From Microbacterium sp. LWH3-1.2 (GTDB lineage: Bacteria > Actinomycetota > Actinomycetes > Actinomycetales > Microbacteriaceae): DNA of 64,000 nucleotides. A program made the translations under genes and the position numbers. The stretch lies in the NCBI RefSeq assembly GCF_040675855.1, contig NZ_JBEGIK010000001.1, positions 3,720,001 through 3,784,000 of the forward strand. Reading direction: 5' to 3'. The notes below the pieces were generated by a model, which was not told the DNA's origin, ran no database searches, and saw nothing but the letters and a program-made list of their open reading frames with translations. This document shows, in pieces, positions 6,572 through 15,732 of the stretch. Each line of letters opens with the position of its first letter. Positions within the stretch are counted from its first letter, which is position 1.

Positions 6572-9016
6572 TCACGCGCGGCGCTCGAGCCGCACGATCA
6601 CCGACTTCGACGTCGGGGTGCCCGAGACGTCCGCCACGGAGTCGAGCGGCACGAGCACGTTCGTCTCGGGATAGTAAGCGGCGGCGTTGCCTCGCGGGGT
6701 GCGGTACGCGACGATGCGGAACTCCTCTGCGCGGCGCTCCTCGATCGTGCCGTCTGGCCGCGTCCACTCCGACACGAGGTCGACGACGTCGTTCTCCGCG
6801 AAGGCGAGCGACACGATGTCCTTCGCGTTCACGAGCACCACGCGCCGGCCGCCGTGGATGCCGCGGTACCGGTCGTCCTTGCCGTAGATCGTGGTGTTGT
6901 ACTGGTCGTGGGAGCGCAAGGTCTGCAGCAGCAGCCGACCGCGCGGGATCACCGGGTACTCGAGCGCGTTCACGGTGAACCGCGCCTTGCCGTCGGCGGT
7001 GGCGAACCGGCGCGCATCGCGCGGGCCGTTCGGCAGGTGCAGCGTGCGCCCCTTGTCGATGCGTTCCTCGTAGTCGTCGAAGCCCGGCACCACCCGCTCG
7101 ATGTGCGAACGGATGAGCGCGTAGTCGGCCTCGAGAGCCGCCCAGTCCGCCTGGGGGACGTTGGTCGCCTTTCCCACAGAGTCCCGGAGGGTGATGCCCG
7201 GGGCATCCGCGCCGTCGGCCTCTTCGGCGGGCGTCCGCTCTGGGTAGCCGAGTTCGTGGTCGCCCGCGTGCTTGGCGGGGGCATCCGCCGGCGAGTCGCC
7301 TCCCGCTCCGAACACGAGCGCGCTCAACCGTGCGACGATGGCGACCTCGCTGAGCAGTTCTTCGGACGGTGGGGCCAGGCGCCCACGCGAGGAGTGGACG
7401 GCACCCATCGAGTCCTCGACCGTGACGCGCTGCTCGCGTCCGCCTCGCCGGTCTCGGTCGGTGCGGCCGAGCGTCGGCAGGATGAGCGCGCGGCGGCCGG
7501 TGACGACGTGGGAGCGGTTGAGCTTCGTGGACACGTGGACGGTGAGCCCGACCCGCGCCATCCCGGTCTCGACGACAGCGGTGTCGGGCGTGGCCGACAC
7601 GAAGTTGCCGCCCATGCTCATGAAGAAGCGCACCTGGCCGTCCCGCATGGCGCGGATGGCCTGCACCGTGTCGTAGCCGTGCTCACGTGGCGCGGCGAAC
7701 CCGAACTCCGCGTCGAGCGCGTCGAGGAACGCCGTCGACGGCTTCTCGTAGATCCCGACGGTGCGGTCGCCCTGCACGTTCGAGTGACCGCGCACCGGGC
7801 ACACGCCCGCGCCCGCGCGACCGATATTGCCCTGCAGCAGCAGCACGTTGACGATCTCGCGCAGCGTCGGCACCGAGTGCTTGTGCTGAGTCAGCCCCAT
7901 CGCCCAGCAGACGATGGTGGCCTTCGACGTGCGCACGGCCTCGCCCACTCGGCGAAGCGCCTTCTCGGGCAACCCCGTGGCCGCGACGAGGTCGCGCCAC
8001 GCAGCATCCGTCATCGCCTGACGGTAGGCATCGAAGCCGCTCGTGTGCTCCGCGATGAAGGCGTGATCGAGCACACCGCCGTCGGACGCCTCGGCCTCGA
8101 GCAGGTGCTTGCCGATCGCCTGGAACAGCGCCTGGTCGCCGCCGAGTCGGATCTGCACGAACTCGTCGGCGAGCTTCGTGCCGCCGAACGCGACGCCGCG
8201 CACCGTCTGCGGGTTCTCGAACCGCATGAGCCCCGCCTCGGGGAGCGGGTTCACCGCGATGATCGTCGCGCCGCGTTGCTTGGCCTTCTCGAGCGCCGAC
8301 AGCATGCGGGGGTGGTTCGTCCCCGGGTTCTGCCCGGCGACGATCAGCAGATCCGCCTCGTGGACGTCCTCGATCGACACCGTCCCCTTGCCGATGCCGA
8401 TGGTCTCCGTGAGTGCCGAGCCCGACGACTCGTGGCACATGTTCGAACAGTCCGGCAGGTTGTTCGTGCCGATGCCCCGTACGAGCAGTTGGTACAGGAA
8501 CGCCGCCTCGTTCGACGTGCGGCCCGACGTGTAGAACACCGCCTGGTCGGGGTCGTCGAGGGCTTTGAGCTCGTCGGCGACGAGGGCGAGTGCGGCGTCC
8601 CACGTGATCGGCCGGTAGTGCGTCTCTCCCTCGTCCAGAAGCATGGGGTGCGTCAGGCGGCCCTGCTGCCCGAGCCACCAGTCGTCGTGGGCGCGCAGTT
8701 CGTCGAGCGAGTGCGCCGCGAAGAAGTCCGGGCCGACGCGGCGCAGCGTCGCCTCCTCGGCGACCGCCTTCGCGCCGTTCTCGCAGAACTCGGCGATGTG
8801 GCGCTTGTCTTCTTCGGGCCACGCGCAGCCGGGACAGTCGAAGCCATCCTTCTGGTTGACCCGCATGAGCGTCTGCACCGAGCGCGCGACGCCCATCTGC
8901 TCGTTCGCGATCTCGAGCGCGTGCAGCACCGCCGGCACGCCCACCGCGGACTTCTTGGGTCGCGACACGTGCACTCGCGCCTCGTCGATGTCGGTGGTCG
9001 GGGGCTTCGTCGCCAT
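6572..9016 (-). CDS. FdhF/YdeP-family molybdopterin oxidoreductase
   Basis: Large (814 residues) bis-MGD molybdoenzyme related to formate dehydrogenase H, in the YdeP subgroup. The N-terminal region has only a partial metal-site cysteine set (DCPGCAWPEEDKRH then EFCENGAKAV). The molybdopterin domains include FYTSGRTSNEAAFLYQLLVR, NLPDCSNMCHESS, LLIVAGQNPGTNHPRM and, C-terminally, the guanosine-binding block LLLQTLRSHDQYNTTIYGKDD. Subgroup members have been linked to formate oxidation and acid tolerance, but the substrate is not predictable here. It is the obvious client of the cofactor genes around it. FdhD, the sulfurtransferase such enzymes often need, is not in the window. A 13-bp hairpin lies upstream. 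Confidence 0.88.
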   Translation of the reverse strand: MATKPPTTDIDEARVHVSRPKKSAVGVPAVLHALEIANEQMGVARSVQTLMRVNQKDGFDCPGCAWPEEDKRHIAEFCENGAKAVAEEATLRRVGPDFFAAHSLDELRAHDDWWLGQQGRLTHPMLLDEGETHYRPITWDAALALVADELKALDDPDQAVFYTSGRTSNEAAFLYQLLVRGIGTNNLPDCSNMCHESSGSALTETIGIGKGTVSIEDVHEADLLIVAGQNPGTNHPRMLSALEKAKQRGATIIAVNPLPEAGLMRFENPQTVRGVAFGGTKLADEFVQIRLGGDQALFQAIGKHLLEAEASDGGVLDHAFIAEHTSGFDAYRQAMTDAAWRDLVAATGLPEKALRRVGEAVRTSKATIVCWAMGLTQHKHSVPTLREIVNVLLLQGNIGRAGAGVCPVRGHSNVQGDRTVGIYEKPSTAFLDALDAEFGFAAPREHGYDTVQAIRAMRDGQVRFFMSMGGNFVSATPDTAVVETGMARVGLTVHVSTKLNRSHVVTGRRALILPTLGRTDRDRRGGREQRVTVEDSMGAVHSSRGRLAPPSEELLSEVAIVARLSALVFGAGGDSPADAPAKHAGDHELGYPERTPAEEADGADAPGITLRDSVGKATNVPQADWAALEADYALIRSHIERVVPGFDDYEERIDKGRTLHLPNGPRDARRFATADGKARFTVNALEYPVIPRGRLLLQTLRSHDQYNTTIYGKDDRYRGIHGGRRVVLVNAKDIVSLAFAENDVVDLVSEWTRPDGTIEERRAEEFRIVAYRTPRGNAAAYYPETNVLVPLDSVADVSGTPTSKSVIVRLERRA

Positions 9017-9084
9017 GCCTCCAGGCTATGCCTCGCACGACCCTCGGGGGTCGCGCGGGCCCCGTCTGCGGTTCGATTTCGCAT

Positions 9085-9113
9085 GACGGATGCTGCGGCC
9101 CGCAGCATCCGTC
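9085..9113. terminator. Perfect 13-bp hairpin, terminator-like
   Basis: GACGGATGCTGCG (9085-9097), loop GCC, then its exact complement (9101-9113). It lies just after the stop of the degenerate DUF305 gene and upstream of the FdhF-like gene, both on the minus strand. No T-run follows, so it may act as a Rho-assisted or partial terminator. Confidence 0.55.
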
Positions 9114-9126
9114 CATCACACGGTTC

Positions 9127-9762
9127 TCAGGGCAGGGAGTCGAGGAGTCCCCGCAGAGTCTCCTCGTCGGCCGCGGCCTGCTTCAGCACCTGTTCCGCCG
9201 ACTCCGCCACGGCGGGATGCGGGTCGCCCTCGAGGATGAGTGTCACGAGGGCGATCATCCCCGCGTTCTGCGCCTGGAGGATCTCGGCGAAACGGCGTTC
9301 GGCGTCAGGGTGCTGCGCGTCGACGAAACCCTGCAGCGCGCTCCATGCCGGCATCCCCGGCATCTGAGCGTGGTCGGAGCCATGCCCGCCGCACGGGCCG
9401 TCCGTCGGCGGCTCCGCCGGACGCGCATCGGCCCACGAGAGGTACCACCGGCGCAGATCCTGGAGCTCGTCCTCGTTCCGCGCGGCGATGCCGGTAGCGA
9501 ATCCGCTCGCTCCGGCCTCGATCCCCTGCTTGCGCAGCAGGGTCTGCGCCAGCTCCTGCTCCTCGACCCGGTAGGAGATCATCGCCTCGACGTAGCAGTA
9601 GTCGTCGGCCGTCACCGGGGCCGACGCCGACGCGGAGGGCGAGACGGACGCCGAGGGCGCAGCATCCGTGTTCCCCGCCGTCGCGGCGATCGCGAGCCAC
9701 ACGCCTGCCGCGGCTGTCAGCAGCGCGAGCGTCAGCGCGACGACGACTACTGTGCGGCGCAC
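9127..9762 (-). CDS. Exported DUF305-like protein lacking the His pairs
   Basis: 211 residues with an N-terminal signal anchor (VVVALTLALLTAAAGVWLAIA) and a Ser/Ala-rich linker, so it faces outside. The body has DUF305 layout, but the key histidines are gone. The usual FxxxMIPHHxxAxxMA becomes YVEAMISYRVEEQELA, and the usual MIRHHEGA becomes EILQAQNAGMIAL. A His/Met-rich segment remains in the middle (CGGHGSDHAQMPGMPAW). Compare the intact DUF305 protein at 15733-16407. Function unknown: it may be a paralogue that has lost metal binding at its main sites. It follows the HerA-like gene by 45 bp on the same strand. Confidence 0.7.
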   Translation of the reverse strand: MRRTVVVVALTLALLTAAAGVWLAIAATAGNTDAAPSASVSPSASASAPVTADDYCYVEAMISYRVEEQELAQTLLRKQGIEAGASGFATGIAARNEDELQDLRRWYLSWADARPAEPPTDGPCGGHGSDHAQMPGMPAWSALQGFVDAQHPDAERRFAEILQAQNAGMIALVTLILEGDPHPAVAESAEQVLKQAAADEETLRGLLDSLP

Positions 9763-9784
9763 GCGAGTCCTTCCGGATCGGGAG

Positions 9785-9800
9785 CGACCCGCCGGGGTCG
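9785..9800. other. Short GC hairpin between the HerA-like and DUF305-like genes
   Basis: CGACCC (9785-9790), loop GCCG, GGGTCG (9795-9800). It sits in the 45-bp gap between two minus-strand genes. A 6-bp stem without a T-run is too weak to call a terminator with confidence. Confidence 0.3.
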
Positions 9801-9807
9801 GGATGCC

Positions 9808-11844
9808 TCAGCGCCTGCCGGTGCCGAAGATCCCGCGGATCACCCCACCCAGTATCGTCTGGGTGGACTTCGAGTTGAGAATCTGCTCTATCGGCGACTT
9901 CTGCGCGGACCGCGACGTGCGCGTCGTGCCGGCGGTCTTCTTGAGCAGGCGCTCGTACTCCTGCTGCGCCTTCTTCTCGGCTGCGGTGCTCGCCTTGTCG
10001 GCCGCGGCCTGCTGCGTGTCGATCGCCGCTTTCTGCTTCGCGTACTCGGCATCGGCCTTCGCCTTCGCGAGCGCCGCGTCCTCGGCAGCGGCCGCGTCGT
10101 CGGCAGCCTGCATCTTCTTCGCGAGGATCTCGCGGGCCGACTCTCGGTCGATGGCGGTGCCGTACTTCGCCAGCAGCGGCGACGCGTTCACCGCCGCGAC
10201 GATCGCAGGCTCCGGCGTGGGCGACATCAGCCCCTGCGGTGCCCGCAGTCGCGTCCATGCCACCGGCGTCGGAGCGCCCTTCTCGCTCATGACCGTGACG
10301 ATCGCCTCGCCCGTGCCCAGCTCCTGCAGCACGCGCTCGAGGTCGTAGCCCGACTTCGGGTAGGTGCCGACCGTGGCCCGGAGAGCCTTCGCGTCGTCGG
10401 GCGTGAAGGCGCGGAGAGCGTGCTGCACCCGCGAGCCGAGCTGCGCGAGCACGTCGGACGGCACGTCCTTCGGCGTCTGCGTCACGAAGAAGACCCCGAC
10501 GCCCTTCGAGCGGATGAGACGGACCGTCTGCACGATCGCGGCGAGGAAGTCCTTCGACGCGTCCTTGAACAGCAGGTGCGCCTCGTCGAAGAAGAAGACG
10601 AGCTTCGGCTTGTCGGCATCCCCCACCTCGGGGAGGATCTCGAACAGCTCGGCGAGCAGATACATCAGGAACGTCGAGAACAGCGCCGGCTTGTCGATGA
10701 CGCCCGGCACCTCGAGCAGGCTGATGATGCCGCGGCCGTCGGACGCCGTGCGGAGGAAATCTGCCACGTCGAACTCGGGTTCGCCGAAGAACACGTCGGC
10801 TCCGGCGTCCGCGAAGGTGATGAGCTCGCGAAGGATCACGCCCGCGGTCGCCGCCGACAGGCCGCCGAGCTCCTTGAGCTCGGCCTTGCCCTCGTCGCTC
10901 GTGAGGTGGGTGAGCACGGCGCGCAGGTCCGAGAGGTCGACGAGCGCGAGGCCGTTCGCGTCGGCGTAGTGGAACACGAGCCCGAGGCTCGACTCCTGCG
11001 TGTCGTTCAGGCCCAGCACCTTGCTCAGCAGCAGCGGGCCGAAGCCCGACACCGTCGCCCGCACGGGCACGCCCTTGCCGACGCCGCCGAGGGCGAAGTA
11101 CTCGGTGACCGAGACCTCGGGCCTCCAATCCTGCCCGATCGCCTGCGTGCGAGCGAGCAGCTTCTCGCTCGACTCCCCGGGCGTCGCGACCCCCGACAGG
11201 TCGCCCTTGATGTCGGCGGCGAACACCGGCACGCCCTTCGCGGAGAGCTGCTCGGCGAGGCCCTGCAGTGTGCGCGTCTTGCCGGTTCCGGTGGCGCCCG
11301 CGACGAGCCCGTGGCGGTTCATCATCGGCAGCGGGATGCGGATCTGGGCCGAGGGGACCGGGTCCCCGTTGAGGAGGGCGCCGAGATCGAGTGTCGCCCC
11401 CTCGAACGAGTAGCCGGACGCGACCTTCTGGACCTCCTGCGGAGTGAGCGGGCCGTTCTCGGTCTGCGGCGCGGTTGACTCCGTCGGGCTCGGCTCCCTC
11501 GCCGCGGAGCCCTGGCTGGGCGCTCGCGCGGGCTCGTGGGCCTGCGAACCGTCCGCCACCCCGGTCCTCGTTCGAGGATCTGCGCCGAGCTGAGGGGCCG
11601 CAACCCGGGAAGCTTCCGCAGTCCGGCCCTCGTCCTCAGATGAGGACGCGGCGGGCGCGGGTGCAGCGATGACCCGGGCCTTCGCGGCGGCGGCTTCGGC
11701 AGCGGCGAGGGCGGCCTTGGCCTGGGCGGCCTTCAGCTGGGCCTCTGCCGCCTCGGCCTCAGCCCGCAGGCGCGCGAGTTCCGCCTCGGCGACGGCGACC
11801 GCCGGATCGGTCGGTGCGGACTCTTCGGGCGCGGGCGCAGTCAT
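9808..11844 (-). CDS. HerA-like (DUF853) ATPase with flanking coiled coils
   Basis: 678 residues in three parts. The first 130 or so are Ala/Glu-rich coiled coil (AEAELARLRAEAEAAEAQLKA). The core is a HerA/DUF853 P-loop ATPase: Walker A GATGTGKTRTLQGL, substrate-like segment VFAADIKGDLSG, Walker B KLVFFFDEAHLLF and an arginine/sensor region VGVFFVTQTPKDVPSDVLAQLGSRVQHALRAF. The last 150 are again coiled coil (AEYAKQKAAIDTQQAAADKA) ending in a basic tail with ILGGVIRGIFGTGRR. Such proteins occur widely in bacteria, with no settled role; they are presumed DNA translocases or pumps. Unlike archaeal HerA, no NurA nuclease lies alongside. It is 4 bp downstream of the PAP2 gene. Confidence 0.85.
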   Translation of the reverse strand: MTAPAPEESAPTDPAVAVAEAELARLRAEAEAAEAQLKAAQAKAALAAAEAAAAKARVIAAPAPAASSSEDEGRTAEASRVAAPQLGADPRTRTGVADGSQAHEPARAPSQGSAAREPSPTESTAPQTENGPLTPQEVQKVASGYSFEGATLDLGALLNGDPVPSAQIRIPLPMMNRHGLVAGATGTGKTRTLQGLAEQLSAKGVPVFAADIKGDLSGVATPGESSEKLLARTQAIGQDWRPEVSVTEYFALGGVGKGVPVRATVSGFGPLLLSKVLGLNDTQESSLGLVFHYADANGLALVDLSDLRAVLTHLTSDEGKAELKELGGLSAATAGVILRELITFADAGADVFFGEPEFDVADFLRTASDGRGIISLLEVPGVIDKPALFSTFLMYLLAELFEILPEVGDADKPKLVFFFDEAHLLFKDASKDFLAAIVQTVRLIRSKGVGVFFVTQTPKDVPSDVLAQLGSRVQHALRAFTPDDAKALRATVGTYPKSGYDLERVLQELGTGEAIVTVMSEKGAPTPVAWTRLRAPQGLMSPTPEPAIVAAVNASPLLAKYGTAIDRESAREILAKKMQAADDAAAAEDAALAKAKADAEYAKQKAAIDTQQAAADKASTAAEKKAQQEYERLLKKTAGTTRTSRSAQKSPIEQILNSKSTQTILGGVIRGIFGTGRR

Positions 11845-11848
11845 GCGC

Positions 11849-12514
11849 TCAGCCTAACGACGGGCGTTTCGCCGAGGCATCCGTTCCCTCCCGGGCCATC
11901 GGCACGGCGAACGCCGCCGCCACCAGAAGCGCCGCGCCGGCACCGAGGAGCGCCCCACCGACGGTGTCGCTGAGCCAGTGCGCGTGCAGGTAGGTGCGGC
12001 TGAAAGCCATGAGCACGACCCATGCGGCGCCCACGATGGCCACCCACATGCGCGGCACGATCACCACCGCGGCGACCGCGACGGTGGCGGCGTTGGCCAC
12101 ATGCCCCGACGGGTATGAGCCGTAGTCCGAGATCACGATGATGTCTTCGGGACGCACGCGGCCGAAGAGGTGCTTGAGAACCTGCACACCCGCCGCCGAC
12201 ACCGCCTCGGCGGCGAGGAAGTACGCGGCCGCCCACGGCCGCCGCAGCACGATGAGCGCGATCGCTCCGCCGATCGGCACGACGAGCACGCTGAACCATC
12301 CGCCGCCCACGAAGTCCATGACGCGCGAGAACCCGGTGAGCGCGGGGTGCCACAGCTCGGCGACGAGCAGGTTCCACGCGGTGTCGATGGCGAAGGGCTC
12401 GTCGCCGCGCGCGAAGATCCACCACCCGAGCAGGCAAGACAGGACCACGAGCCCGGATCCCACCGCGAGGTATGCGATGACCGGCACAGCGACCCGACGC
12501 TGGACTGTCGTCAT
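11849..12514 (-). CDS. PAP2-family membrane phosphatase
   Basis: Integral membrane phosphatase of 221 residues, probably acting on undecaprenyl diphosphate, phosphatidate or a related lipid phosphate. The three-part PAP2 active site is complete: KHLFGRVRP (K-x6-RP), YPSGHVAN (PSGH) and SRTYLHAHWLSD (SR-x5-H-x3-D). Six hydrophobic segments surround them. I start at ATG 12514 (MTTVQRRVAVPV), which precedes the first membrane helix; the open frame upstream is low-complexity and not protein-like. The downstream HerA-like gene starts 4 bp after the stop. Confidence 0.9.
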   Translation of the reverse strand: MTTVQRRVAVPVIAYLAVGSGLVVLSCLLGWWIFARGDEPFAIDTAWNLLVAELWHPALTGFSRVMDFVGGGWFSVLVVPIGGAIALIVLRRPWAAAYFLAAEAVSAAGVQVLKHLFGRVRPEDIIVISDYGSYPSGHVANAATVAVAAVVIVPRMWVAIVGAAWVVLMAFSRTYLHAHWLSDTVGGALLGAGAALLVAAAFAVPMAREGTDASAKRPSLG

Positions 12515-12757
12515 CGCCCCATTCTGCCTGGCGGGCTCACCGGCGCCACCCCCTTGCACACTGGCGCGCCGCATGCCCCGCCCGCGACACGAGCGTCGGC
12601 TCGTCCCCTGCCGCGAAGGACGCCCGAACTCACGCGAACGGTCACCTGCAGCGAGTGCGCGCGACCTCGAGCGTCCGCTCGGTGCCGACGCGGCGAAGCG
12701 GGATTCGGTGGCGCCGGTGCTATCGTGCGGTCTCATCGCGATGGCGAGGAGGGACGC

Positions 12758-13255
12758 ATGGCATCGGTCGTCGACGTGGTGCGCAGGCTCATCGCGCCGC
12801 TCACGCGCACGCGGATGTTCCGACGCGTCATCGGCCCCGCGTTGCTGCCGCCCGTCGAACGGTTCGTCGCGTGGGTGTCGCGCGGCCGCGTGCAGGTGAG
12901 CGCGCTGCTGGTTCCCTCCCTCGTGCTGCATACGATCGGCGCGAAGTCCGGCGAGCCGCGGGACGTGCCGCTGATGTACACGCCCGACGGCCAAGGCCGG
13001 GCGATCGTCGCCGGCACGAACTTCGCCGGTGCCCGCCATCCCGCGTGGACCGCCAACCTGCTCGCACACCCCGACGCGGCGATCACCGTGCGCGGTCGCC
13101 GCATGCCCGTCCGCGCCACGCCGGTCCCCGACGCCGAACGCGACGCGATGTGGGCGCGGATCGAATCCCAGTGGCCCGGCTACCGCAACTACGAACGGGA
13201 GTCCGGGCGCACCGTCCGGCTCTTCCGCCTGCAGCCGGTGCGGCCGCGGGCCTGA
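12758..13255 (+). CDS. Deazaflavin-dependent nitroreductase family (DDN) protein
   Basis: 165 residues with the split-barrel pattern of the F420-dependent Ddn family: VLHTIGAKSGEPRDVPLMYTP, IVAGTNFAGARHPAWTANLLAHPDAAITVRGRRMPV and WPGYRNYERESGRTVRLFRLQPV. Family members reduce quinones or nitro compounds with F420H2; which substrate this one uses cannot be told. ATG 12758 follows a GAGGAGGGA stretch with good spacing. It is a single gene: divergent from PAP2 with about 240 bp between them, and converging on the Bcr/CflA exporter 7 bp away. Confidence 0.87.
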   Translation: MASVVDVVRRLIAPLTRTRMFRRVIGPALLPPVERFVAWVSRGRVQVSALLVPSLVLHTIGAKSGEPRDVPLMYTPDGQGRAIVAGTNFAGARHPAWTANLLAHPDAAITVRGRRMPVRATPVPDAERDAMWARIESQWPGYRNYERESGRTVRLFRLQPVRPRA

Positions 13256-13262
13256 CGCCGGA

Positions 13263-14633
13263 TCAGGGCGCGAGACGCTCGACCGTGCGCGGGCGCACGA
13301 CGAACCACAGCGACAGCACGCCGATGACGGCGCACCCGACCATGACCGAGGCCATCGTCGTGGCCGTGATGCCCGCATCCTTCGCGATCCATCCCACGAG
13401 GGGTGAGATGAGGCCCGCGACTCCGAAGTTCGTCGCGCCGATGATCGACTGCGCCGTGCCCGCTGCCTTGCCGTGGCGGTCGAGAGCGAGCACCTGCACG
13501 CACGGGAAGGTGAACCCGCACGCGGTCATGAAGACGAACAGCGGCACGACGGTGCCCCACAGGCCCAGGCCCAGCTGGTCGGTGACGATGATGGCGGATG
13601 CTGCGACCACGAGCACGGCGGTCGACCAGGCCATGACCCACTGCGGGCCGAAGCGCGCCGCCAGCCGAGACGCGGCCTGCACACCGACGACGACACCGAG
13701 CGAGTTGACCGCGAACATCAGTCCGTACTGCTGTGGGCTGAGGCCGTAGCTGAGCTGGAACAGGAACGACGAGCTCGACAGGTACGAGAACAGGCCCGAG
13801 AACGTCATGCCGCCGATGATGAGCACGCCGATGAAGACGCGGTCGCCGAAGACGCTCCGGTAGCGCTGCCAGACGGTCGTGGCGCCCTTGTCGTGGCGAC
13901 GCGCGGGCGGCAGCGTCTCGGGGAGCAGGACGATCGACGCCACCAGCATGATCGCGCCGTACACCGCGAGGACCACGAACACGCCCCGCCACGGCATGAC
14001 GGCCAGCAGCGCCGAACCGACGAGAGGCGCGAGCACCGGCGCGACGCCCGAGACGAGCGCGAGACGGGACAGCATGACCACCAGACGACGCCCGCCGAAC
14101 AGGTCGCGCACGATCGCAGCGGCCACGACGCCGCCCGCCGCTGCACCGGCGCCCTGCAGCACGCGGGCGACAGACAGCAGCTCGAGGGTCGGCGCGAGCG
14201 CCGCGCCGACGCTCGCCACGACGTGCAGCGCTGTCACCGACAGCAAGGGGATGCGTCGACCGACCTTGTCGCTCAGCGGGCCGACGATGAGCTGACCCAT
14301 CGCGAAGCCGATCATCGTGCCCGTGAGGGTCAGCTGGATCATCGCGGCCGTGGTCTGGAAGTCCGCCTCGAGCACCGGGAACGCCGGCAGGTACAGGTCG
14401 ATCGTGAACGGGCCGAGCGCCGTGAGAGCGCCGAGCAGCACGATGTAGAGGACGCGGCGGCGGTGCGGGATCGAGTCGCCCGGGTGCAGCACGATCGGTG
14501 CGGTCGCCGGGTTGCTGCCGAGGGTGCGGATCGCGCCCGTCGACGACGGGTGCGGCTGGGGTGCCGCGGGACGCGGGGCTTCGGGCGTGCGCGTGTCTGG
14601 CTTCTGCGTGGGGATGGAGGCGGTGTCGAGCAA
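13263..14633 (-). CDS. Bcr/CflA-family MFS drug exporter
   Basis: Twelve-helix major facilitator related to Bcr (bicyclomycin, sulfonamide) and CflA (chloramphenicol). Marker segments are GPFTIDLYLPAFPVLEADF after the first helix, GQLIVGPLSDKVGRRIPLL (motif A) and CGFTFPCVQVLALDRHGKAAG late in the protein. The start is uncertain. The best choice is TTG at 14633 (LLDTASIPTQ), preceded by GAAACGAAG. That gives a 456-residue protein with a 60-residue hydrophilic N-terminus before the first helix. The frame continues upstream to 14933, but that part is arginine-rich and not conserved-looking. Substrate unknown. Confidence 0.83.
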   Translation of the reverse strand: MLDTASIPTQKPDTRTPEAPRPAAPQPHPSSTGAIRTLGSNPATAPIVLHPGDSIPHRRRVLYIVLLGALTALGPFTIDLYLPAFPVLEADFQTTAAMIQLTLTGTMIGFAMGQLIVGPLSDKVGRRIPLLSVTALHVVASVGAALAPTLELLSVARVLQGAGAAAGGVVAAAIVRDLFGGRRLVVMLSRLALVSGVAPVLAPLVGSALLAVMPWRGVFVVLAVYGAIMLVASIVLLPETLPPARRHDKGATTVWQRYRSVFGDRVFIGVLIIGGMTFSGLFSYLSSSSFLFQLSYGLSPQQYGLMFAVNSLGVVVGVQAASRLAARFGPQWVMAWSTAVLVVAASAIIVTDQLGLGLWGTVVPLFVFMTACGFTFPCVQVLALDRHGKAAGTAQSIIGATNFGVAGLISPLVGWIAKDAGITATTMASVMVGCAVIGVLSLWFVVRPRTVERLAP

Positions 14634-15013
14634 CAGTGGACTTCGTTTCGTGAGGGGGTTCGACGGGGCGACGGGCGAGGCGGAACGGCGTGGACACCGG
14701 CAGTGCCGGGATGGCGCGCGCAGCGAGGAGCGGATCGAAGTGACGCGAGTAGTCCGACGCTGCCGATCGGCACTGCGGCTCGCACGATCGACCACGAAGG
14801 TCGAATCGATTCGAGTTCCATGGTAACGGATGCCTCCACCCGGCCCGCAAGCGTTATCCCACGGCTGGTCCGACCCTCGGGAGAAGGCACCGCTGTCGGC
14901 TCCTTCCCAGGGGGTGCACTCATGCGCTCGCATAGGATGAGGGCGACCCGTCAGCCGTCTTCGAGCGGCTCGCGCCGGGCGCCCCGGTCCATCGATTGGC
15001 AGAGATCACGAGC
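14634..15013. other. Divergent intergenic region with palindromes
   Basis: 380 bp between the Bcr/CflA exporter and the DUF3105 gene, with no supported gene. It contains two perfect palindromes, TGCCGATCGGCA (14761-14772) and TCGAATCGATTCGA (14801-14814), 40 bp apart, which are candidate regulator sites for the exporter. A -10-like TAGGAT (14933-14938) on the plus strand could serve the DUF3105 gene, but no -35 box is evident. Confidence 0.4.
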
Positions 15014-15724
15014 ATGACCCCGACCCCCGACGAGAAGCGCAAGAGCGGCAACCCCGCCACTCAGGCGAAGATCGAACTCACCGTCAAGCAGCAGCGCGAG
15101 CAGAAGCGCCAGGAGAAGCTGGCCGAGTATCAGAAGCAGCTCGCCAAGCGCAAGCGCAGCAAGCTCGTGTGGTGGATCGTCGGCTCGACGGCCGCGGTCC
15201 TGGTCGTCGCGGCGATCGTCGCGTCGATCGTCTTCGCGCCGGCCCCGGCCCCGTCGTATGCCCGCGGTGACAGCGACGGCAGCGGCATCGAGGGCGTCGA
15301 GACCTTCACGAACACCGCGAACCACGTCGACGGCGCGGTCGACTACGCCCAGACTCCCCCGGCCGGCGGCGACCACAACGTGATGTGGCTGAACTGCGGT
15401 GTGTACACGGAGCCGGTTCCGAACGAGAACGCCGTCCACGCTCTCGAGCACGGCGCGGTGTGGATCACCTACGACCCCGCACAGGTCTCGGACGACGACA
15501 TCGCCACGCTCGAGGGCGAGCTGCCGTCGACCTACACGGTGCTCTCGCCGTACGACGACATGGACACCCCCATCGCCGTGAGCGCCTGGAACGCGCAGCT
15601 CAAAGTCGACTCGGCCGACGACGAGCGCATCGAGGAGTTCATCAAGGCGTACTGGAAGAGCACGAACGCGCCCGAGCCGAACGCCGCGTGCACCGGCGCG
15701 TACAGCGCTCTCGGCAAGAAGTAG
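15014..15724 (+). CDS. DUF3105 membrane-anchored protein
   Basis: 236 residues: a charged, Lys/Gln-rich cytoplasmic coil (QQREQKRQEKLAEYQKQLAK), one transmembrane segment (LVWWIVGSTAAVLVVAAIVA) and an outside domain with the DUF3105 signature PPAGGDHNVMWLNCGVYTEP...VHALEHGAVWITYDP. The conserved His and Cys residues suggest metal binding, but the function is unknown. I use ATG 15014 (MTPTPDEKRK) rather than an in-frame TTG 18 bp upstream. The DUF305 gene starts 8 bp downstream, so the pair is an operon, an arrangement common in Actinobacteria. Confidence 0.88.
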   Translation: MTPTPDEKRKSGNPATQAKIELTVKQQREQKRQEKLAEYQKQLAKRKRSKLVWWIVGSTAAVLVVAAIVASIVFAPAPAPSYARGDSDGSGIEGVETFTNTANHVDGAVDYAQTPPAGGDHNVMWLNCGVYTEPVPNENAVHALEHGAVWITYDPAQVSDDDIATLEGELPSTYTVLSPYDDMDTPIAVSAWNAQLKVDSADDERIEEFIKAYWKSTNAPEPNAACTGAYSALGKK

Positions 15725-15732
15725 GCCGCGTC

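Noticed and set aside
6854..9367. 837-codon open frame opposite the FdhF-like gene
   Set aside because: Arg/His/Val-rich translation without domains, fully inside a gene with strong family motifs; a by-product of high GC at third codon positions.
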